Positions 58,673 to 64,000 of a DNA stretch of 64,000 nucleotides are shown here, piece after piece (position 1 is the stretch's first letter; each line of letters starts with the position of its first letter). The DNA comes from Pelistega europaea (GTDB taxonomy: Bacteria; Pseudomonadota; Gammaproteobacteria; Burkholderiales; Burkholderiaceae_B). The position numbers and the translations under genes were made by a program. Location: assembly GCF_013133775.1 (NCBI RefSeq), contig NZ_JABGBO010000002.1, positions 124,001 through 188,000 of the forward strand, written 5' to 3'. Under the pieces are notes generated by a model, which saw nothing but the letters and a program-made list of their open reading frames with translations, was not told the origin of the DNA and did not search any database.

Positions 58673-58802
58673 TCTATATAACCTCAATTCAATAAAGAAT
58701 ACATTGCTCTATATAAAATAACCATTTGATTTATATAGTTATTTTTTTAATCCTGTTTCATCAACATCTATCTAATAACAAGTTGTTTTCAAGCGGATAG
58801 TC

Positions 58803-60176
58803 TTAAATAATTTCAAAATAGCGGTTACGCTCCCAGTCTGAAACATGTTTTTGGAACTCCCGCTCTTCCCACTCACGTGTTGCAGCAAAATGCTCTACAA
58901 AATCATCCCCTAACCACTTGCGTGCACTCTCCGATTGTTTCAAGCACTGTGCAGCATCCCACAATGTGCGTGGTAGTTGTAGATGAGCGGGAGGAGTCTG
59001 AGTGTAAGCATTGCCCATCGCAGGAGCCTCTGGCTCTATACGATTCTCAATACCATGTAAACCTGCTGCAAAAATAGATGCTGCCACGAGATACGGATTT
59101 GTATCTGCTCCAGGTACACGATACTCAACTCGTTGAGATTTAGGACTTCCGCTAATCGCACGAATTGCGGTGGTACGGTTATCAATGCCCCACAAAGCTG
59201 ATGTAGGGGCCCAATAACCTGGAACAAGACGACGGTAGCTATTAATAGTTGGTGCATGAATAGGCATTAAATCTCGTGCCATGCTTTGCAAGCCACCGAT
59301 AAACCAACGCATTTCTTGGCTGATATTGTTAGGTTGGGATGGGTCATAAAATACGCTATCTCCATTTTCTCGTACTAATGAGACATGTACATGACCACCC
59401 TGCCCTGAATAATCTTCACTCCACTTTGCCATGAACGACACCATGCGATTTTGCTTCTGAGCAAGAACTTTAGACATAGCCTTAAACAAAGCTGCATTAT
59501 CTGCTGCATCATGTGCCTCCATCGCTTGTAGAGCCAACTCTACTTGCCCTGGACCCGTTTCCTCATGAAAGCCCTCGATAGGAATATTCATCTGTGTACA
59601 AACAGACAATAGCGTCTCATAAAAATCATTGTTGGCTGAAGTACGTAATAATGAATAACCAAAAGCACCATGTCCAAGTGGACGCGGACTCTCAAAACTG
59701 CGCTCTCGTAAACTGAGGTGGGATTCATCACAAACTAAAAATTCATATTCAAACCCAGCCATTGTCCGGTAGCCCATCTCTCTACCTTTAGCCAAGACTC
59801 GATTCAATACTTGACGTGGACATAACGGGGCAATACGCCCTACCACCTCTCCTGGCACTAAAATCGTATTGTTTTCTAAGGGTAATTCACGCCACTTTTC
59901 AGGGATTAACCGGATTTCTGCATCTCCATATCCCGTCTGCCATCCAGTGAGTTTGACGTTATCAAAAAGCTGGTCATTTAAGTCCCAACCAAATACAACA
60001 TCACAAAAGGCAAAATCTGATGTCAATGCAGATTTGAACTTGGCCACTGACATATATTTACCCACCATAACGCCATCCATATCACAAAACGTGACCTTGA
60101 TATGACTGATGTTGCGTGCCTCAATAATCTCCAAAATATCTTTTATTGCTTGCTCTCTTGTATAAGTATTACCCAT
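58803..60176 (-). CDS. gamma-glutamylamine synthetase, PuuA-type glutamine synthetase family
   Basis: A 457-residue protein of the glutamine synthetase family that ligates glutamate to an amine. ATP-binding and metal sites: GFEYEFLV, HEETGPGQVELAL, GGHVHVSL, and NSYRRLVPGYWAPTSALWGIDNRTTAIR with the C-terminal catalytic Arg and VEYRVPGADTNPYLVAASIFAAGLHG. The family (PuuA/GlnA4-like) lacks the Tyr adenylylation loop of GlnA. AAAGGAGG lies ahead of the ATG. It is first in the operon, which also encodes alcohol and aldehyde dehydrogenases, hydrolase and permease; I infer ethanolamine as substrate. Putrescine is less likely as no oxidase is present. Confidence 0.87.
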   Translation of the reverse strand: MGNTYTREQAIKDILEIIEARNISHIKVTFCDMDGVMVGKYMSVAKFKSALTSDFAFCDVVFGWDLNDQLFDNVKLTGWQTGYGDAEIRLIPEKWRELPLENNTILVPGEVVGRIAPLCPRQVLNRVLAKGREMGYRTMAGFEYEFLVCDESHLSLRERSFESPRPLGHGAFGYSLLRTSANNDFYETLLSVCTQMNIPIEGFHEETGPGQVELALQAMEAHDAADNAALFKAMSKVLAQKQNRMVSFMAKWSEDYSGQGGHVHVSLVRENGDSVFYDPSQPNNISQEMRWFIGGLQSMARDLMPIHAPTINSYRRLVPGYWAPTSALWGIDNRTTAIRAISGSPKSQRVEYRVPGADTNPYLVAASIFAAGLHGIENRIEPEAPAMGNAYTQTPPAHLQLPRTLWDAAQCLKQSESARKWLGDDFVEHFAATREWEEREFQKHVSDWERNRYFEII

Positions 60177-60625
60177 AATACGCCTCCTTTAAGACTTTAC
60201 GTAGGGTGATGGCACAAAACACGTTAGAAAAAAAACAATTTTTCTCTAACTCATATCAAGCAGAATAAATGTTATTTATATATTTTTCAAGATTTATTTG
60301 AAAAAAATATTACACTATTGGTCGCCTTATAGAAATCGTTTATAATCCCTTTTCTTTTTTAGGGAATTTGTGAAAAACTAACAACACTTTTGCACCGAAA
60401 TAGAGCCAAATAGTTTTGTTGTTTTTTTATGAAAAAATTGTCTATATGCGGACATGGGTCATCGAATACGTGCAAATGTGTAAACGATGACAATAGATAC
60501 ATTGAAACCCAGCTAAACTGAGTAAATGTTGAAATACTGAATAAGAGCTATTGTTCCCACATCCGCTCAAGCCGTTTTTTCCTATTAAAGAAAACCATTT
60601 TCGTTAACCAAGGGGAACAAAATCA
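60177..60625. promoter_or_regulatory. divergent control region between the glutamylation operon and its regulator
   Basis: A 449-base AT-rich gap with no gene. Candidate operators: a 7-base perfect repeat GTCATCG ... CGATGAC (60458-60491); GTTAG ... CTAAC with poly-A/T arms (60223-60250) close to the synthetase start; and TCCCT ... AGGGA near 60350. The region must hold promoters for both directions, but no clear -35/-10 pair stands out. Confidence 0.45.
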
Positions 60626-61474
60626 ATGAACTCTAAAAATCTAGCAGTATTGATTCGGGAGCAGTTTCAATATTTTGCTCCCAACGAGAAAAAAGTTGCA
60701 CGCGTATTGTTAAATCAATACCCTGTAGCAGGATTGGAAACTATCGCTCAATTAGCGAAAAAGGCCTCTGTTAGTGGTCCCACTGTACTACGCCTTATCA
60801 CAAAATTGGGATTTGATGGTTATGGGCAATTTCAAGAAGCACTTCGTCGTGAGCTAGAAGCGCATCTTCAGACACCTATTTCACGTCGCGATCCTAACCA
60901 GGACATAGAAAAGCACGAAGTACTGTCTTCCTTTTGCAAGGATATTACTCTCAAACTCAATGAGACTGCCAAAAATATTCTTCCTGAGGATTTCGAAGCT
61001 GCCGTTGATATTCTTGCCAACAAAAATGCCAAAATTTGGCTAATTGGAGGTTATCTCACTGGACCTTTATCAGAGTATTTCTATAGACACCTTCAATCTA
61101 TTCGTTCTGATGTATCGCTACTTCATCCTGTCCCTGTGACATGGATTAATACGCTTGCCGATATTAAAAAAAATGATGTATTGGTAGTATTTGACATCCG
61201 TCGTTATTGGAATGAACTGCAACCTTTCATGCAGATTGCTACAGAGAAAAAATGCAAGAGCATTTTAATCACTGACCAGTGGATTTCTCCGCTGTCTGGT
61301 ATCGCTAATATCACCCTACCAGCCTACACAGAGGGCAAATCTGGTTGGGATACTAATGTGTGCGTGATGTTCATTATTGATGCATTAATCTCCGCACTAA
61401 ATAACAAAGATTGGGAAAAGACTAAAGAACGTCTTGAAAAAATCGAATCCCTACGCAGTCGATGTGGTTTTTGA
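60626..61474 (+). CDS. MurR/RpiR family transcriptional regulator
   Basis: A 282-residue regulator. The N-terminal HTH_6 domain (residues 1-75; VARVLLNQYPVAGLETIAQLAKKASVSGPTVLRLITKLGFDGYGQFQEALR) binds DNA and the C-terminal SIS domain (about 125-260; IWLIGGYLTGPLSEYFYRHLQSIRSD) usually senses a phosphosugar. AAGGGG lies ahead of the ATG. It is divergent from the glutamylation operon and probably regulates it. RpiR-type control of amine catabolism is unusual; PuuR-type is the norm for putrescine. Confidence 0.88.
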   Translation: MNSKNLAVLIREQFQYFAPNEKKVARVLLNQYPVAGLETIAQLAKKASVSGPTVLRLITKLGFDGYGQFQEALRRELEAHLQTPISRRDPNQDIEKHEVLSSFCKDITLKLNETAKNILPEDFEAAVDILANKNAKIWLIGGYLTGPLSEYFYRHLQSIRSDVSLLHPVPVTWINTLADIKKNDVLVVFDIRRYWNELQPFMQIATEKKCKSILITDQWISPLSGIANITLPAYTEGKSGWDTNVCVMFIIDALISALNNKDWEKTKERLEKIESLRSRCGF

Positions 61475-61872
61475 TATTTCTTAAATAAACCTGTTCAGTA
61501 CACAATGCCTAACAGAAAATAATGGCTACAAAATAGCATAAATGTATCACTCACGCCACAAAACCACCACGCTACCCCTCGGTGGTTTTTTAATGTCCAT
61601 TACAAATTAACAATAATATTTCAAAAATGTAAAATAATTTTCAAAAATATTTATTATAAATGTAATAAACCTTTCAAAAATCATTTATATATTTAATAAC
61701 TCATTGTTTTTAAATGATTTTTTTATAAAATCAGGGTTTAAACTTTTTTTCATTTATTCATTATTGCAATATTTTCACTTTCATTCTCTAGTTCTCACCT
61801 AAAGAAGCCTAATCTTTATTCTCATCTGCTAAAATACAAACCCTTGTTTTGCTTTTACACGAAGAGTTTTTT
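61475..61872. other. AT-rich intergenic region between the regulator and rdgC
   Basis: The 398-base gap contains the regulator's terminator at 61561-61592 and then about 250 bases of extreme AT content. Three copies of TTTCAAAAAT lie there (near 61620, 61640 and 61672). No gene is seen. Confidence 0.6.
61561..61592 (+). terminator. rho-independent terminator after the RpiR-type regulator
   Basis: Arms AAACCACC and GGTGGTTT close around a loop and are followed by T on the plus strand. It is 87 bases beyond the regulator stop. Confidence 0.8.
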
Positions 61873-62784
61873 ATGTGGTTTAAAAATCTAAAAATTTTCC
61901 GCCTGTCACCAGCATGGCAACCCAGCAGCGATGAGTTCGAAGCACTTTTAGCTAAACAAGCCTTTGTGGATGGGCAGTTCTCCGGAGAACCACTCAACAT
62001 GGGATGGGCTCCGTTTTTTGAAGAAGAAGGTACACTTGTACATAAAGTCGAAAACAACTATTTGGTCCGTCTAGTGGTTGAGAAAAAACTTCTTCCTACC
62101 TCTGTTATCAACCAGTTTGCCAAAGCCAAAGCTCAAGAAGTCGAAGAAGAACAAGGCTACAAGGTTGGTCGCAAGCAAATGAAAGAAATTAAAGAAAATG
62201 TAGCTGCCGCTTTACGTACCAAAGCGTTTAGTATTTACCGTGAAACACGCGTATGGTTTGATTTAGATAATCATTGGATGATTGTCGATACAGGGGCTAG
62301 CTCTAAAGCAGATGAAGTAATTGGCTTACTTGCCAAGGTATTAGATCCATTGCCTCTATTGAGTTATATGACGGAAAAATCTCCTACTTCATGCATGACA
62401 TCTTGGTTACTAGATGATACAGCCCCTGATGGTTTTACAGTAGACCAAGATACAGAGCTAAAGTCCATGACAGACTCTCGCATCAGTGTCCGTTATGCTA
62501 ACCATACACCTGAACATGAAGAACTGAGCAAACAAATCACTTCTGGCAAGACTTGTACGCGTCTTGCTATGACCTGGAATGACCGTGTGTCATTTGTACT
62601 TAATGATGCGGGAGATGTTCGTCGTGTGACACCACTAGAAGTGCTTGCTGAAGCACGTGACCCTATTCAATCAGACGATGCCATTGAGCATTTCGATGCA
62701 GAGATGGTATTGATGTTTGGGGAGCTTAATGCCCTTTTACGTGATTTGAGTGAGGCATTGGGCGGAGAAAAACGAGCAGAGTAA
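61873..62784 (+). CDS. rdgC: recombination-associated protein RdgC
   Basis: RdgC is a ring-shaped DNA-binding protein that limits RecA. The protein is 303 residues from ATG 61873 (GAAGAG upstream; an in-frame TTG 24 bases earlier is rejected). The family start MWFKNLKIFRL, the segment GWAPFFEEEGTLVHKVENNYLVRLVVEKKLLP and EEQGYKVGRKQMKEIKENV are characteristic. It stands alone on the plus strand. Confidence 0.93.
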   Translation: MWFKNLKIFRLSPAWQPSSDEFEALLAKQAFVDGQFSGEPLNMGWAPFFEEEGTLVHKVENNYLVRLVVEKKLLPTSVINQFAKAKAQEVEEEQGYKVGRKQMKEIKENVAAALRTKAFSIYRETRVWFDLDNHWMIVDTGASSKADEVIGLLAKVLDPLPLLSYMTEKSPTSCMTSWLLDDTAPDGFTVDQDTELKSMTDSRISVRYANHTPEHEELSKQITSGKTCTRLAMTWNDRVSFVLNDAGDVRRVTPLEVLAEARDPIQSDDAIEHFDAEMVLMFGELNALLRDLSEALGGEKRAE

Positions 62785-62806
62785 CCTTTCTCTTTAATTC
62801 TTATAG

Positions 62807-62951
62807 CTAGTCCTGATAGTATTTTCTGCTCTTGGTCCTGACAGTGCTTGCAGTACCTAGCCAGCAGTATTTTTTTGCTCACGGTTCCGATAGAGCCTGC
62901 AGTACTAGCCAGCAGATTTTTTTGCGCCAGTCCCAATAGCGTCTTCTACTC
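62807..62951. repeat. degenerate ~49-bp tandem repeat between rdgC and dadA
   Basis: Three tandem imperfect copies (62807-62856, 62857-62905, 62906-about 62951) share the pattern CTAG..., AGTATTTT..., ...TTGCAGTAC. The third copy is the most degraded. They lie right after rdgC. Function is unknown. Confidence 0.6.
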
Positions 62952-62970
62952 TTGGGACTTTTTAATTTTA

Positions 62971-63007
62971 GCATTGCACTCTGGATTAAACCTTCCGAGT
63001 GCAATGC
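62971..63007. terminator. perfect 11-bp stem-loop between rdgC and dadA
   Basis: GCATTGCACTC and GAGTGCAATGC are perfectly inverted around 15 bases, 17 bases beyond the dadA stop. No T-run follows on either strand immediately, so it may be a bidirectional or Rho-aided terminator. Confidence 0.5.
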
Positions 63008-63023
63008 CACAACCAAATGAGGT

Positions 63024-64000
63024 TTACTGATACCTGCTTACGTCTAAGCCCTCCGTACTAATTGCTGGCTCGTGACCTGCCATTAAATCTGCCAAATAGC
63101 TTGCAGAGCCACAACTCATTGTCCAACCAAGCGTACCATGTCCTGAGTTAATCCATAAATTAGGATAACGAGTCTTACCAATAATTGGGGTACCATCTGG
63201 CGTTGCAGGACGTAGTCCAGTCCAGAAGAAGGCTTCTTTCAAATCTCCAGAACCTGGGAACACATGATTGAAAATTTCATGCATGGTCGCAAGGTATTTA
63301 TCTTTAAGCGTTAGGTCAAAACCATTAATACCTGCCATACCACCCATACGGATACGAGTATCAAAGCGAGTTAATGCCACTTTGTATGTCTCATCAAGAA
63401 CTGTAGACTGAGGAGCCTTGCTCTCATCAGTAATTGGAATTGTCAATGAAAAACCTTTGAGTGGATAGATAGGCACATGAATACCAACAGGTTTTAATAA
63501 TGCTGTACTGTACGAACCCAACGCCACCACATAAGCATCCGCAGTTTCTAATTTTCCATTAATCCATACACCCTTAATCTCGCCACCGACATATTCAAAA
63601 CGATCGACACTATGATTAAAACGGAATTTCACTCCTACACCTTTGGCAATCTCCGCTAACCGTTGAGTAAACAGGAAGCAATCTCCTGTTTCATCTCCAG
63701 GAAGACGTAATGCACCAACAAACTCATCAATTTTATCCTTGAGACCTGGTTCGTATTTTAGAATACCAGCTTTATCCAAGCGCTCAAAAGGCACTCCAGT
63801 CTCTTCTAATACTTTGATGTCTTTTTCAACATCGTCTAACTGCTGCTGTTTGCGAAATAACTGAATGGTACCAAGCTGTCTTTCTTCGTAAGTAATGCCC
63901 GTGTCTTCACGCAAGGCTTGTAAACAATCGCGGCTGTATTCTGCAACTCTTAACATACGCTCTTTATTCACTGCATAGCTCTCTGCATTACAGTTTTTAA
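63024..64000 (-). CDS. dadA: D-amino acid dehydrogenase, small subunit (N-terminus beyond window)
   Basis: DadA is a membrane-associated FAD enzyme that turns D-amino acids (D-alanine) into keto acids and passes electrons to the respiratory chain. The frame is open through the right edge; about 325 residues of some 415-435 are visible. Visible parts: ENKERM-like [72 protein letters not shown], and [50 protein letters not shown], which is the C-terminal FAD/substrate signature. The N-terminal FAD motif GxGxxG is beyond the window. Confidence 0.93.
   Translation of the reverse strand, partial: KNCNAESYAVNKERMLRVAEYSRDCLQALREDTGITYEERQLGTIQLFRKQQQLDDVEKDIKVLEETGVPFERLDKAGILKYEPGLKDKIDEFVGALRLPGDETGDCFLFTQRLAEIAKGVGVKFRFNHSVDRFEYVGGEIKGVWINGKLETADAYVVALGSYSTALLKPVGIHVPIYPLKGFSLTIPITDESKAPQSTVLDETYKVALTRFDTRIRMGGMAGINGFDLTLKDKYLATMHEIFNHVFPGSGDLKEAFFWTGLRPATPDGTPIIGKTRYPNLWINSGHGTLGWTMSCGSASYLADLMAGHEPAISTEGLDVSRYQ

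Noticed and set aside
53931-60176. A classical putrescine (Puu) operon
   Set aside because: The amine oxidase PuuB and PuuR-type regulator are absent; the alcohol dehydrogenase and ethanolamine-type permease fit an amino-alcohol better.

Overview
This is chromosomal DNA of an AT-rich betaproteobacterium, most likely of the Alcaligenaceae (order Burkholderiales). The gene families and neighbourhoods support this: rnfH-ratA-smpB, nadE-glnB, ppsA/ppsR, and the rpsB-tsf-pyrH-frr-uppS-cdsA-dxr-rseP-bamA-skp-lpxD-fabZ-lpxA-lpxB-rnhB block. The genus cannot be fixed from the sequence alone; a small host-associated genus such as Pelistega, Oligella or Taylorella would fit the low GC and the adhesin-like autotransporters. 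I see no rRNA, tRNA, insertion sequence, prophage or CRISPR array.

Layout. 1-12.1 kb: metabolic and RNA/translation housekeeping, mostly on the minus strand. It holds an acyl-CoA hydrolase fragment, rnfH, ratA, smpB, a three-gene ABC importer of the TrpXYZ/PF04392 type, a spermidine-synthase-like protein, a thiolase, exonuclease III, a lipoprotein with a SecD-like domain, a pseudouridine synthase, glnB and nadE. 12.3-13.7 kb: argH. 13.8-27 kb: two large paralogous pertactin-type autotransporters flanking an FKBP, ppsA/ppsR and an rRNA/tRNA methyltransferase, followed by a Sel1-repeat protein. 28-44.4 kb: a desaturase, then the envelope and lipid A block on the minus strand ending (5' end) with rpsB-tsf. 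44.6-49.5 kb: map, glnD, marC and dsbB on the plus strand. 49.6-53.6 kb: two glycosyltransferases, recX and recA with a clear SOS box. 53.9-61.5 kb: a catabolic operon and its divergent regulator. 61.9-64 kb: rdgC and the C-terminal part of dadA.

The most interesting unit is the catabolic operon at 53.9-60.2 kb. It encodes a PuuA-type gamma-glutamyl ligase, an aldehyde dehydrogenase, an iron-type alcohol dehydrogenase, a PuuD-type gamma-glutamyl hydrolase and a permease that matches the ethanolamine permease family, with a divergent RpiR/MurR regulator. The putrescine oxidase (PuuB) is replaced by an alcohol dehydrogenase. The set is therefore best read as a gamma-glutamylation route for ethanolamine: ethanolamine to gamma-glutamyl-ethanolamide, to the aldehyde, to gamma-glutamylglycine, to glutamate plus glycine, independent of EutBC ammonia-lyase. 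This is inference from gene content.

Other points to check: one autotransporter whose ribosome-binding-site-backed ATG is out of frame with the rest of the gene; homopolymer tracts at both autotransporters; a 47-residue insertion in LpxB; a terminator between lpxA and lpxB; a TTG-started rseP behind an extended -10 promoter placed inside an inverted repeat; and several unexplained repeats in intergenic DNA.
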